The notes beneath the pieces were generated by a model. That model was given only the letters and a program-made list of their open reading frames with translations, ran no database searches and was not told the origin of the DNA. Source: Halomonas campaniensis (GTDB taxonomy: Bacteria; Pseudomonadota; Gammaproteobacteria; Pseudomonadales; Halomonadaceae). From it: a stretch of DNA of 64,000 bases. Positions 54,998 to 63,967 of this stretch are shown here, in pieces. The stretch covers positions 1 to 64,000 of the forward strand of contig NZ_JPUA01000002.1 in NCBI RefSeq assembly GCF_002211105.1, read 5' to 3'. Position numbers and translations under genes: made by a program. Position 1 is the stretch's first letter; every line of letters starts with the position of its first letter.

Positions 54998-56151
54998 TAC
55001 AACAAGCCTGCGATTGGCTGGAGGGACAGCAGCAGGCAATGGTTGACTGCTTAGCGGCCCTGGTCAATATCGACTCCAATAGCTACGACAAAGCGGGTAA
55101 CGATGAGGTGGCTGACCTGATTACCCAGTGGCTCGAACAGGATGGCATCACGGTGATACGCCACCAACGCCCCGACTCAGGCGATATTTTAGAGGCCCAA
55201 CTGGGTGAGGCTGGCCAAGGCCATGCGCTACTTATGGGCCACCGGGATACGGTTTTTCCTACCGGCACAGTGGCGGGCCGAGGCTATAGCCAAAAAGAGA
55301 ACCTTGGCTTTGGCCCTGGCGTTGCCGATATGAAAAGCGGCCTGGTGATGAACTGCTTTGTACTGCGCGCGCTAAGCCGTCTGCCCAACTGCCCGCTGCC
55401 CGTTCGCGCCCTGTTTACCGCCGATGAGGAGATTGGCTCGCCGGATGGACGGCCGTTTATTGAGGCTGCGGCAGAGGGGGCACGTGCCGTATTGAACGTC
55501 GAGCCTGGGCGCGTCAGCGGCAATGTGGTCACGGGCCGAAAAGGGGGCGCTGGTTTTTTAATCAACGTCACCGGCAAAGCCGCCCACTCCGGCGTGAGCC
55601 ATGCCGATGGTGCCAGCGCCATCGAAACACTCGCCCGCAAGATCATCAAACTGCATGCGCTGACCGATTACGAGGCAGGCATAACCACCAATGTGGGCAC
55701 TGTCACTGGCGGCGTATCTCGCAACACCGTCGCGCCTTCGGCTTCTGCTCAGTTGGATGTCCGTTTTGTTACCACAGCGCAACGTGACCAGCTTTATCTA
55801 GCCATTGAGGCGATAATCGCCGAGCCTGATATTCCCGGCACGCTAGCCACCATCGAGCAGACATCGGAGTTCTTCCCGCTTGAAGAGCGTATGAGCAGCG
55901 CGCTGTTTGCGCTTTATCAATCGCAAGCTAAAGCGATCGGTTTTGCTGTCGATGGCGAATTTACCGGCGGCTGTTCCGATGCGGGCTGGACGGCCAGCTT
56001 GGGCGTTCCCACGCTGTGTGGCCTCGGCCCGGTCGGTGCGAAAATGCATACTGATGAGGAGTACTGCTTACTCGATACGCTGGTGCCGCGGACGCAAGCA
56101 CTAACGGCTACTTTACTGAATTTACAACATATCTCAGCAGATCCTCGCTAG
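54982..56151 (+). CDS. M20-family metallopeptidase (ArgE/CPG2-like)
   Basis: 389-residue second M20 enzyme, closer to the ArgE/DapE and glutamate carboxypeptidase group: LMGHRDTVFPTGT (His), GPGVADMKSGLV (Asp), ADEEIGSPDGR (Glu pair), with a dimerisation domain starting GKAAHSGV. The two M20 genes share little sequence, so they probably act on different bonds or substrates of the same cargo. Confidence 0.9.
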   Translation: MQEPLIQQACDWLEGQQQAMVDCLAALVNIDSNSYDKAGNDEVADLITQWLEQDGITVIRHQRPDSGDILEAQLGEAGQGHALLMGHRDTVFPTGTVAGRGYSQKENLGFGPGVADMKSGLVMNCFVLRALSRLPNCPLPVRALFTADEEIGSPDGRPFIEAAAEGARAVLNVEPGRVSGNVVTGRKGGAGFLINVTGKAAHSGVSHADGASAIETLARKIIKLHALTDYEAGITTNVGTVTGGVSRNTVAPSASAQLDVRFVTTAQRDQLYLAIEAIIAEPDIPGTLATIEQTSEFFPLEERMSSALFALYQSQAKAIGFAVDGEFTGGCSDAGWTASLGVPTLCGLGPVGAKMHTDEEYCLLDTLVPRTQALTATLLNLQHISADPR

Positions 56152-56235
56152 GCGGGTGGCGAAGTAACGGCTCGCCAGCTACCTTGAATAAGCAACGCTG
56201 CCACAGCGTTTCCATGGATTCGGAAGGAGATCACC

Positions 56236-56787
56236 ATGCGCTATTCCACTATACGTTTCTCAACACCGCTTACCGCTATTGCCGCCTCGCTGCTGCTCGC
56301 TACCTCAGCGGCACAAGCGAATGAAACGCTTGATGTCGAGATGCATAAAGTCAGCACCGAGGGTAATGAAGAGTCAATCGGTACCGTATCCCTTGAGCAT
56401 ACGGATCACGGCTTACTGCTGACCCCTTCGCTAACGGATCTTGAACCCGGTGTTTACGGTTTTCACGTTCACCAGAACGCCAGCTGCGATCCTGCCGAGA
56501 ATGACGACGGCGAAATGACCGCTGCTTTCGCGGCGGGCGGTCACTATGACCCCGAAGAAACCGGCACCCACCAGGGCCCCTATGGCGAAGGCCATTTAGG
56601 CGACCTACCTGTGCTGACGGTTAATGAAGATGGCGAAGCTAACCTACCGGTTTTGGCACCGCGCTTGAGCATGGAAGATATGCCAGGTCGCAGCATCATG
56701 ATTCATGAAGGTGGCGACACCTACAAAGATGAGCCCCATCTTGGCGGCGGTGGCACCCGTATGGCCTGTGGCGTCGTGGAATCTTAA
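56236..56787 (+). CDS. sodC: Periplasmic Cu,Zn superoxide dismutase SodC
   Basis: 183-residue secreted enzyme with a signal peptide (IAASLLLATSAAQA). Copper ligands in GFHVHQ, zinc/copper ligands in GGHYDPEETGTHQGPYGEGH, HLGDLPVL, and the last His in SIMIHEGGD; the disulfide cysteines are in NASCDP and MACGVV. It has its own GGAGATC ribosome site and a terminator downstream, so it is probably a single-gene unit. Confidence 0.96.
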   Translation: MRYSTIRFSTPLTAIAASLLLATSAAQANETLDVEMHKVSTEGNEESIGTVSLEHTDHGLLLTPSLTDLEPGVYGFHVHQNASCDPAENDDGEMTAAFAAGGHYDPEETGTHQGPYGEGHLGDLPVLTVNEDGEANLPVLAPRLSMEDMPGRSIMIHEGGDTYKDEPHLGGGGTRMACGVVES

Positions 56788-56857
56788 TGGGTGAAACTTT
56801 AAAAAAAGCTCATTGGTAAAAGCGGGGTCGTAAAACATCAGACGCCGCTGATAAGGG

Positions 56858-56887
56858 AAAACGGGCAGCTATGGCTGTCCGTTTTTT
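56858..56887 (+). terminator. Rho-independent terminator after sodC
   Basis: Stem ACGGGCAGC (56861-56869) with GCTGTCCGT (56874-56882, one G-T pair), followed by TTTTTTG. Lies about 75 bases beyond the sodC stop. Confidence 0.75.
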
Positions 56888-57017
56888 GTTTGCGGCCCAC
56901 TAAAGTCTAACTGTGATTTTATAGCACTTATCTGTAAATTCAGCCCTGCTTAAGAAGTGCCTGCTTGTGTGCTCATTGGCATGCTCGCCCATCCCCTTAC
57001 TGCTCTAGGTACCTTAG

Positions 57018-58487
57018 ATGATCACCTTTATTGTATCGATCCTGCTACTCATAGCGGGCTACTTTACCTATGGGAAGTTCGTTGAGCGCGTGTTTGTGAC
57101 TAACCGTAAACGCCAGACGCCCGCCTTCAGCATGCGCGACAACATCGACTATGTGCCGATGAACACCACGCGCAACTCGCTTATCCAGTTACTAAATATT
57201 GCCGGTGTTGGCCCTATTTTTGGCCCGATCCTCGGCGCGCTGTATGGCCCGGTCGCCTTTGTGTGGATTGTGATTGGCTGCATCTTTGCTGGTGCCGTGC
57301 ATGATTACCTGACCGGTATGATCTCGATCCGTAACCACGGAGCCCATTTACCGCAACTGGCCGGTAAGTTCCTGGGTAAAGCGATGAAGCACGTCGTCAA
57401 TGGCTTCGCGATTCTGCTGCTTCTGCTGGTCGGTACGGTCTTTGTGACCTCCCCCGCGGCGCTGTTGGCCAATATGACCTCGCTGTCGCTGACACTGATC
57501 GTTGTCGCCATCTTTATTTACTACCTGATCGCCACGCTGCTGCCGATTGATAAGGTCATTGGCCGTATCTATCCCTACTTTGGCGCCCTGCTGCTGTTCA
57601 GCGCTGCAGGTATCGGTATTGGCCTGGTGGTCACCGGCGCTCCGATCCCCGAGCTCTCGTTCCAGAACATGCACCCTGATGCCGCACCAATCTTCCCGCT
57701 GCTGTTTTTAACCATCTCCTGCGGCGCGCTTTCCGGTTTTCACGCCACCCAAACGCCGATTATTTCCCGCACCACGCAAAACGAAACCAACGGGCGCAAA
57801 ATCTTCTACGGCATGATGATCACCGAAGGCATTATCGCGATGATCTGGGCAGCCGCTGCCATGAGCCTGTTCTACGGCGACCAGTCGCTCTCTGATGTAC
57901 TGGCTGCTGGTGGCCCTGCAGCAGTGGTGAGTGAAGTGTCTACCACCATGCTCGGTGCGGTAGGTGGCACCCTGGCCGTACTCGGCGTTATTGTGCTGCC
58001 GATCACCTCGGGCGATACCGCTTTCCGCAGCGCGCGGATGATTATCGCTGACTATATTAAGGTCGATCAAAAGCCGATCGTTAAGCGCATCATGGTCGCT
58101 CTGCCGCTGTTTGTGGTGTCCTATGCGCTAACCCATATGGACTTCACACTGCTGTGGCGCTACTTCTCCTGGGCCAACCAAACCACCGCCGTGATCGCGC
58201 TATGGGTGGGCACTATGTACCTGGTGCTGTCGCGTAAGCCTCACTGGATTACCTCGATCCCCGCCACCTTTATGACCATGGCAACGTTCACCTACTTAGC
58301 CTACGCGCCGATCGGTTTTGGTCTGCCGCTGCAGCTAAGCTATGTGGTGGCGGCACTGGGTACACTAATCTGCATTGCGCTGTTTATGAAGCGTGTCCGC
58401 CGCTTGAGCCGGGCGACCTTTGCGGTAGACGAGCCAGCCGACAACTTCGGCACGCAAGAACCTCTCGCTGCCAACGCCGCAAAATAA
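57018..58487 (+). CDS. cstA: CstA-family carbon starvation/pyruvate-type transporter
   Basis: 489-residue membrane protein with about a dozen helices. It is the short form of the CstA/BtsT family (E. coli CstA is about 700 residues) and shows GPIFGPILGALYGPVAFVWI, DYLTGMISIRNHGAHLP and FHATQTPIISRTTQNE, the conserved cores. Long relatives import pyruvate or peptides. No ribosome site is strong; the ATG at 57018 begins the first helix. Confidence 0.9.
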   Translation: MITFIVSILLLIAGYFTYGKFVERVFVTNRKRQTPAFSMRDNIDYVPMNTTRNSLIQLLNIAGVGPIFGPILGALYGPVAFVWIVIGCIFAGAVHDYLTGMISIRNHGAHLPQLAGKFLGKAMKHVVNGFAILLLLLVGTVFVTSPAALLANMTSLSLTLIVVAIFIYYLIATLLPIDKVIGRIYPYFGALLLFSAAGIGIGLVVTGAPIPELSFQNMHPDAAPIFPLLFLTISCGALSGFHATQTPIISRTTQNETNGRKIFYGMMITEGIIAMIWAAAAMSLFYGDQSLSDVLAAGGPAAVVSEVSTTMLGAVGGTLAVLGVIVLPITSGDTAFRSARMIIADYIKVDQKPIVKRIMVALPLFVVSYALTHMDFTLLWRYFSWANQTTAVIALWVGTMYLVLSRKPHWITSIPATFMTMATFTYLAYAPIGFGLPLQLSYVVAALGTLICIALFMKRVRRLSRATFAVDEPADNFGTQEPLAANAAK

Positions 58488-58524
58488 CCCGTTGCAAACC
58501 GGCCGCAGGTGCCGCTTGGCTACT

Positions 58525-58554
58525 AAAAAGCGCTGATTTTTCAGCGCTTTTTTT
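58525..58554 (+). terminator. Rho-independent terminator after cstA
   Basis: Stem AAAAAGCGCTGA (58525-58536) with TCAGCGCTTTTT (58541-58552) and a TTTT loop, continuing into a T-run. The A- and T-runs on the two sides make it active in both directions. Confidence 0.92.
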
Positions 58555-58639
58555 ATATCTGTTGATTACCTCTCAAGCTGTCGTTTGTCCTGCCACTAAA
58601 CGCCTTAGGGCTATCCGTATTGCCGCCCAACAATCAAAC

Positions 58640-58652
58640 GTTATATCATAAC
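58640..58652 (+). promoter_or_regulatory. Zur-like palindrome upstream of the second ABC importer
   Basis: GTTATATCATAAC fits the Zur core GTTATA-N-TATAAC at 11 of 12 defined positions and is a perfect repeat CGTTAT-ATC-ATAACG at 58639-58653. It lies 31 bases before the first ATPase start and is close in sequence to the site before the COG0523 gene. Confidence 0.6.
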
Positions 58653-58683
58653 GATCATTTATAATTTACCGACCCCGCCAGAG

Positions 58684-59553
58684 ATGTTGTCAATGTGCAG
58701 TGACTCCACGCTATCCGTACCTGAACCTGTCTTATCCGTGCGTGGCCTGGGCATTCAAATTGGCCGACAGCAGATCGTCGATGGGCTCTCCTTCGATGTG
58801 ATGCCCGGCGAGCGTGTCTGCCTGCTAGGCGCGTCTGGGTCGGGTAAATCGTTCACTGCAAAAGCGGTATTAGGGCTCTTACCGCCTCATGCCCAAGTCG
58901 AAGGCAGCATTCGCATTCAAGGCCAAGAGGCGATTGCCCTTCCCGCCGCACGGCGCCGGGCAGAAACCCGCGTTTCGATGGTATTTCAAGACTCACTCTC
59001 AGCCCTTAATCCTCTGGTTTCCATTGGTTCCCAGTTACGCGAACCGTTTATCCGCCATCACGGCCTATCGCGCAAGGCTGCCACACAAGCGGCCATGGCG
59101 CTGCTGGCATCAATGGATCTTCCTGACCCCAAACGGTTAATCCAGCGGACACCCGCCGAGCTTTCCGGCGGCCAGCGCCAGAGGGTCTGCATTGCTCTGG
59201 CCATGGCGTGCAAAACCTCACTGATGGTGGCCGATGAGCCCACCACGGCACTGGATGTGGTCACTCAAGCCCAAGTGCTGAGCGCATTACGTGAGCATAC
59301 CGGTCACTCGGGTACCGCCATGCTATTTATTACCCACGATCTGCACGCCGCCTCACAGCTATGCCAGCGAGCGGTGATTATTGAGCGCGGCGTGATGATC
59401 GAAAGCGGCGAGTTAGACACTTTGATTACCAACCCGCAGCACGCCTTTACCCAGGAACTGGTCGCCGCAGCGCATAACGTTCAACCGTCAACGCTAAGCC
59501 CTCAGGCAGCCACCGATGTTTTAACTCCAAACGATCTTTTGAAGAGCGCCTAG
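58684..59553 (+). CDS. Peptide/nickel-type ABC transporter ATPase 1
   Basis: 289-residue ATPase of the DppD/NikD type. Walker A GASGSGKSF, signature LSGGQRQRV, Walker [13 protein letters not shown]. It lacks the cysteine-rich oligopeptide tail of the dipeptide ATPases, as do metal or metallophore-type systems. First gene of the operon ATPase-ATPase-SBP-fused permease. An internal ATG at 58693 is the other possible start. Confidence 0.9.
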   Translation: MLSMCSDSTLSVPEPVLSVRGLGIQIGRQQIVDGLSFDVMPGERVCLLGASGSGKSFTAKAVLGLLPPHAQVEGSIRIQGQEAIALPAARRRAETRVSMVFQDSLSALNPLVSIGSQLREPFIRHHGLSRKAATQAAMALLASMDLPDPKRLIQRTPAELSGGQRQRVCIALAMACKTSLMVADEPTTALDVVTQAQVLSALREHTGHSGTAMLFITHDLHAASQLCQRAVIIERGVMIESGELDTLITNPQHAFTQELVAAAHNVQPSTLSPQAATDVLTPNDLLKSA

Positions 59554-60429
59554 ATGCCAAGCCCGTTGCTACCTATTGAAAGAGCCGCGTTTAATAGCAG
59601 CGAAGCGTTTCTCTGCACACACGGGCTCAATAAAAGCGTGTCCCTTCCCCGCGAGGTGTTTTGGCGAGCGGGCGAGCGCAAACGGATTATGCACGACATC
59701 GATCTGAGCCTTTATCCAGGCGAGCGGGTGGGGCTCGTGGGCGTTTCCGGTTCGGGCAAAACCACCCTGCTGCGCTCGCTGCTGGCGCTTGAAGCGCCCG
59801 ATAGCGGATCGATTACTTGTCAGCATCGGCCCGTGCGCCCCGCCTCCACTGCCCAACTACGCTGGTACCGTCGGGCGGTTCAGTACATTCCCCAAGACCC
59901 GGCCTCGTCGCTCGATCCACGCATGAGCGTTCGCGCCCTGGTAAGTGAGCCGTTGATCCGGCTGCACGTCGATTGTGACCCTGACGAACGCGCGCGCGAA
60001 GCCCTGGCGCAGGTCGGCCTGGACGCGCCGTTTTTGGATCGCCAGCCCCATCAACTTTCCGGCGGCCAAGCGCAACGTGTGGCCATTGCCCGGGCAATTG
60101 CCACCCGCCCGCGCTTTTTGTTGGCCGATGAGCCACTTAGCGGTCTGGATCTACCGGTGCGCGCCCAGGTCATCAAGGTGCTGAAAAATCTCTGCGATGA
60201 GAATGGTACCGGGCTACTGATGGTGTCTCACGATTTATCGGTGGTCGCCCAACTGTGCCAGCGCACGCTGGTAATGCATGACGGCAATATCGTCGAAGAC
60301 CGACCAACCGCGGGGCTATGGCGCACCCCCCGCCACCCGGCTACCTGGGCGCTAATCAATGCAGTCTCGCAGTTGCCCAAGTGCGCGCTCCCCGACTGCA
60401 ATGCCGCGGAGGTTGAAGCGTTGGTGTAA
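59554..60429 (+). CDS. Peptide/nickel-type ABC transporter ATPase 2
   Basis: 291-residue second ATPase starting directly after the previous stop. Walker A GVSGSGKTT, signature LSGGQAQRV, Walker B FLLADEPLSGLD. The N-terminal 40 residues before the ABC core are unusual; the C-terminus is short as in NikE/CntF-type proteins. Confidence 0.9.
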   Translation: MPSPLLPIERAAFNSSEAFLCTHGLNKSVSLPREVFWRAGERKRIMHDIDLSLYPGERVGLVGVSGSGKTTLLRSLLALEAPDSGSITCQHRPVRPASTAQLRWYRRAVQYIPQDPASSLDPRMSVRALVSEPLIRLHVDCDPDERAREALAQVGLDAPFLDRQPHQLSGGQAQRVAIARAIATRPRFLLADEPLSGLDLPVRAQVIKVLKNLCDENGTGLLMVSHDLSVVAQLCQRTLVMHDGNIVEDRPTAGLWRTPRHPATWALINAVSQLPKCALPDCNAAEVEALV

Positions 60430-60570
60430 ATCCTCCACGCCGTTTTGATGCACCCCTTGAGCTGCATTGGGTGCGCTTGATGCAGTGCTTAACCATTTGC
60501 ACACCGCAAGGCTGTGCCGTTGTTCATTTTCCCAGGTATGACTAGCCGCTTATTTTTAGGAGTCGTTACG

Positions 60571-62085
60571 ATGTTACGCCGCTCGCTTCGCCTGTCTCTG
60601 CCCGTTGCCCTTGCCACGCCGCTACTGCTTGCCGGTTGTTTTGATGAACAGCGCGAGAGCACCTCTTCCGAAGCCGGTGAGCGTATTAGCGTGGCAATGC
60701 TACAACCACCGCGCTCTGGCTTAACGCCACTTTCCGACGATGCCTTTAAGCTATCCCGCTGGAGCACGGCGGAAACGCTGATTCGTCTGGATGCCAGCAG
60801 CGACCCCCAGCCGTTTCTGGCCACCGAGTGGGAACAGCTGGAGGCCAACACCTGGCGATTTGTGATTCGTGATGACGTTGCGTTTCATGATGGCACGCCA
60901 CTAACCGCCAGCGATGTGGTGAACTCACTCACCGCCGCCACCCAGGCCGCCCCGAAACCGCGGATTCTAGACGGCGTGAACATGACCATCGAAGCCGATG
61001 GCGATAACGCGGTGATTGTGCGCACGGAAAAAGCTGACCCGCTAATCCCTAATCGCCTTTCAAGCCCGCAGTTGGCGATTCTAGCGGCCAGCGCTTACGG
61101 TGAAGATGGCCGGGTTAACCCCATTGAAGCGGGCACCGGCCCCTTCGTGTTAAAAGAGATCAACGGCACCACCAGCGCCCGGTTAGACCGCTTTGACGGC
61201 TACTGGGGCGAACCTGCCGCGGTGGCTGGCATTGACGCCGACTATGTGCCCGATGGCACCGCTCGGGCGGCCTCCCTGAGAACCGGCGCGGCCGATGTGG
61301 TGGAAGCCATCCCGGTCTCCCAGGTAGCGCTACTCGACCCTGAGTTGGTCTTTGAGGTGCCCATGCCGCGCACCAATACGCTTTACCTGAATACCGAATC
61401 AGGCCCCATGAGCGACCCCGGCCTGCGCGCCGCCGCCCGTGAAGCAATTGACCGCCCCGCTATCGTCAACACTGTTTACGAAGGCCGCGCCGATATCGCC
61501 GAAGGGCTACTCGGCCCCGCACTGGCCTGGGCAAGCGACTACCGCTCTCCGATTGAGGATCGCACTGCGCCCACCGATCCCAACGGTACCGAGATCACCC
61601 TGGCAACGTTTACCGACCGCGCCGAGCTACCCGAAGTGGCGGTACTGCTTGAACAACAGCTGACCCAAGCAGGCTTTAGCGTTAACCAGGAAGTGCGTGA
61701 GTACGCCCATATCGAAGCGGACGCCCTTGCCGGTGAGTTTGATGCCTTTATTCTCTCCCGAGCCACCGTCCTCGACTCCGGCGACCCGGTGGCTTATATG
61801 TTTAGCGACTTCGCCTGCGAAGGCTCCTTCAATATCGCCCAGCTGTGCGATCCGGCGGTGGATGAAGCGCTGGCCAAGGCGGCGGTACTGCCCACGGGCG
61901 ACGAACGCCGTCAGGCAATCATTGCTGCTGAAGCCGCTATTTTGCGCACCGATGCAGCGATACCCATGCTGCATGAGCGCGTTATTCAGGGGGAATCTGC
62001 CCGAGTTACCAACGCAGAGCGTGACCCCCGCGAGCGTATGCTGATCACTGAGAAGACATCCATTGACGCCGACAGTGACTCCTGA
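60571..62085 (+). CDS. Lipoprotein solute-binding protein of a peptide/nickel-type ABC transporter
   Basis: 504-residue SBP_bac_5 family protein. The lipobox LLLAGC at residues 17-22 predicts a lipoprotein anchored to the inner or outer membrane, although in most gammaproteobacterial peptide systems the protein is free. Family motifs: WRFVIRDDVAFHDGTPLTAS and AGTGPFVLKEI. The ATG at 60571 has an AGGAG site eight bases upstream. The Zur-like box before the operon suggests a zinc, nickel or metallophore ligand. Confidence 0.9.
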   Translation: MLRRSLRLSLPVALATPLLLAGCFDEQRESTSSEAGERISVAMLQPPRSGLTPLSDDAFKLSRWSTAETLIRLDASSDPQPFLATEWEQLEANTWRFVIRDDVAFHDGTPLTASDVVNSLTAATQAAPKPRILDGVNMTIEADGDNAVIVRTEKADPLIPNRLSSPQLAILAASAYGEDGRVNPIEAGTGPFVLKEINGTTSARLDRFDGYWGEPAAVAGIDADYVPDGTARAASLRTGAADVVEAIPVSQVALLDPELVFEVPMPRTNTLYLNTESGPMSDPGLRAAAREAIDRPAIVNTVYEGRADIAEGLLGPALAWASDYRSPIEDRTAPTDPNGTEITLATFTDRAELPEVAVLLEQQLTQAGFSVNQEVREYAHIEADALAGEFDAFILSRATVLDSGDPVAYMFSDFACEGSFNIAQLCDPAVDEALAKAAVLPTGDERRQAIIAAEAAILRTDAAIPMLHERVIQGESARVTNAERDPRERMLITEKTSIDADSDS

Positions 62086-62098
62086 GGGTACGCCGCGC

Positions 62099-63862
62099 AT
62101 GACAACCGCAACACCGCTGCGCCTATGGCGCAGCTTGCGCATCGAACCCTTTATTCCGCTGCTGTCACGCCTGATAACATTAGCCTGCGTAGTGGTGCTG
62201 GTCGGGCTACTGCCGTGGTTATCCGGCCGGGATCCAGCGCTGAGCATTTTGCGGGCGCGCTCTGCCGAGCAGGAAGCGACGCCCGAGGCGCTAGCCGCTA
62301 TTCGCGCCCAGCTGGGTTTGGATCTAGGCCCCTTCGAAAAGCTGCAGAGCTGGCTGATGGGGCTGCTGCAGGGCGATGCGGGTAACTCCTGGATTTCCGG
62401 CGCCCCTGTACTGCCGGGCATGCTAAAAAGCGCCCAGGTATCCCTCACCCTAATGGCGTTTGGTATGCTGGTGGCTGTCGTCACTGCTACGCTGATTTGT
62501 GTGCCCGTGGTGCGTCGTGGTTTAAATGGCCAGGTTAGCCGTTCATCCGGCGCGATTGGCGCCGCGCTCACGGCGCTGCCCGAGTTTCTGCTGGCCTCCA
62601 TCCTGCTGGTGATCTTTGCTGCCTGGCTAAACTGGCTGCCGCCTTATGGGTGGCGTGGCCTCAGCTACGCGGTACTGCCTGCCTTTGCGCTAGGCCTTCC
62701 CGCGGGCGGCCTTCTGGGGCGGCTGTTTAGCGACGGTCTTGCAGCCACCTTCACCGAGCGCTGGGTTGCCACCTGGAACGTGGCGGGCTTTTCCCGCAGC
62801 CGGATTACCCTGGCAGCACTGCGCAGAACCCTGCCCAGCCTAATGCCCCAGGTGGGCATGGTGATGGTCGCCCTGACCGGCGGGGCCATTGCCGTCGAGC
62901 AGGTGTTTTCGATTCCCGGCCTTGGCCGAGCCACCCTGGGCGCCGCATCGGCCCAGGATATGCCTGCCCTACAAACCGGCATTCTGATCCTGCTGATTAT
63001 CGCTATTGTATTGGGCAGCTTGGCCAACATCGGCCGCGCACTGCTACTAGGCCGGGCTTTTCGAGTCGGGGCGCTGCCAGTGGCACAGCACGAGCAAAGC
63101 GTTCAGCGCTGGGCATGGGTGGTGCCCGCCATCGCTATTATGCTGCTGGTGCTGCTGGTGGCAGCGGGGATTGGCCGCGACCCGTTTAGCTCAGCCTTTA
63201 TGCGTTTACAGCCGCCCAGCCTGGCGTTGCCGCTGGGCGCCGACGGCACCGGCCGGGATATTCTGGCGCGGGTAGCCCATGGAGCGCTATCCACCATGGG
63301 GATGGCGACGGTCGTGGTGTTCTTTTCTTTGCTGCTAGGGTTACTGGTTGGCTTAGCCCCCCGGCTAGCCACCGGCCCGATTGAAATCACTAAAGCCACA
63401 CCGCCTGCCATTGCAGGGCTTATCGTAGCGGGTGTGATGGGGCCAAGCGCCAGTGGGGCGATTATTGCGGTGACTGTCGTGGCCTGGGCGCCGCTGGCGG
63501 CCCACACCGCCGCCCTGGTCGCGGAAACCAAAGCCCAGCCCCATGTGCGCATCACACCGATCCTGGGCGTGGGCCACTTCCGCTTAATGAGCCGCTACAT
63601 TTTGCCCGCCGTGCTTGGCCCGGTATTTCGCCACGCCATGCTGCGTTTGCCTGGGGTAGCACTGGCCTTGGCAGCCCTGGGCTTTCTTGGCCTTGGACCG
63701 CGCCCGCCTTCTCCCGAGTGGGGGCTGATACTGGCCGAAGGCATGCCCTACATCGAGCGCGCCCCCTGGGCGGTGCTGATCCCAGCGCTAGCGCTGATTT
63801 TGCTGTCGGTACTCGCGGTGTCGCTCTCCAGTCTTGCAGGCTCCCGCCGACCAGCGCGTTAG
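62099..63862 (+). CDS. Fused DppB-DppC-type ABC transporter permease
   Basis: 587-residue protein made of two complete permease units in one chain. The first (about 1-310) has the EAA-like loop RTLPSLMPQVGMVMVALTGG after WNVAGFSRSRITLAAL. The second (about 345-587) opens like DppC with LPLGADGTGRDILARVAHG, has the loop GVGHFRLMSRYILPAVLGP, and ends FLGLGPRPPSPEWGLILAEG. Other operons carry these as two genes. No frameshift is involved; the frame is continuous. The ATG at 62099 has a GAGGGT site; it begins 13 bases after the binding protein stop. Confidence 0.9.
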   Translation: MTTATPLRLWRSLRIEPFIPLLSRLITLACVVVLVGLLPWLSGRDPALSILRARSAEQEATPEALAAIRAQLGLDLGPFEKLQSWLMGLLQGDAGNSWISGAPVLPGMLKSAQVSLTLMAFGMLVAVVTATLICVPVVRRGLNGQVSRSSGAIGAALTALPEFLLASILLVIFAAWLNWLPPYGWRGLSYAVLPAFALGLPAGGLLGRLFSDGLAATFTERWVATWNVAGFSRSRITLAALRRTLPSLMPQVGMVMVALTGGAIAVEQVFSIPGLGRATLGAASAQDMPALQTGILILLIIAIVLGSLANIGRALLLGRAFRVGALPVAQHEQSVQRWAWVVPAIAIMLLVLLVAAGIGRDPFSSAFMRLQPPSLALPLGADGTGRDILARVAHGALSTMGMATVVVFFSLLLGLLVGLAPRLATGPIEITKATPPAIAGLIVAGVMGPSASGAIIAVTVVAWAPLAAHTAALVAETKAQPHVRITPILGVGHFRLMSRYILPAVLGPVFRHAMLRLPGVALALAALGFLGLGPRPPSPEWGLILAEGMPYIERAPWAVLIPALALILLSVLAVSLSSLAGSRRPAR

Positions 63863-63916
63863 GCGAACAGAGCTCCCGCCCAGTTCTGTTTTCTACCTAC
63901 CATTTTCTACCTACCA

Positions 63917-63947
63917 TGCAAAACGGGCAGCCACTGGGCTGCCCGTT
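63917..63947 (-). terminator. Hairpin, probable terminator of a minus-strand gene
   Basis: Perfect stem AACGGGCAGCC (63922-63932) with GGCTGCCCGTT (63937-63947) around ACTG. On the minus strand it is followed by TTTTG; on the plus strand by no T-run. It should serve a gene entering from the right end, and may also stop read-through from the permease gene. Confidence 0.55.
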
Positions 63948-63967
63948 GCAACTGAACCACTACGCCA

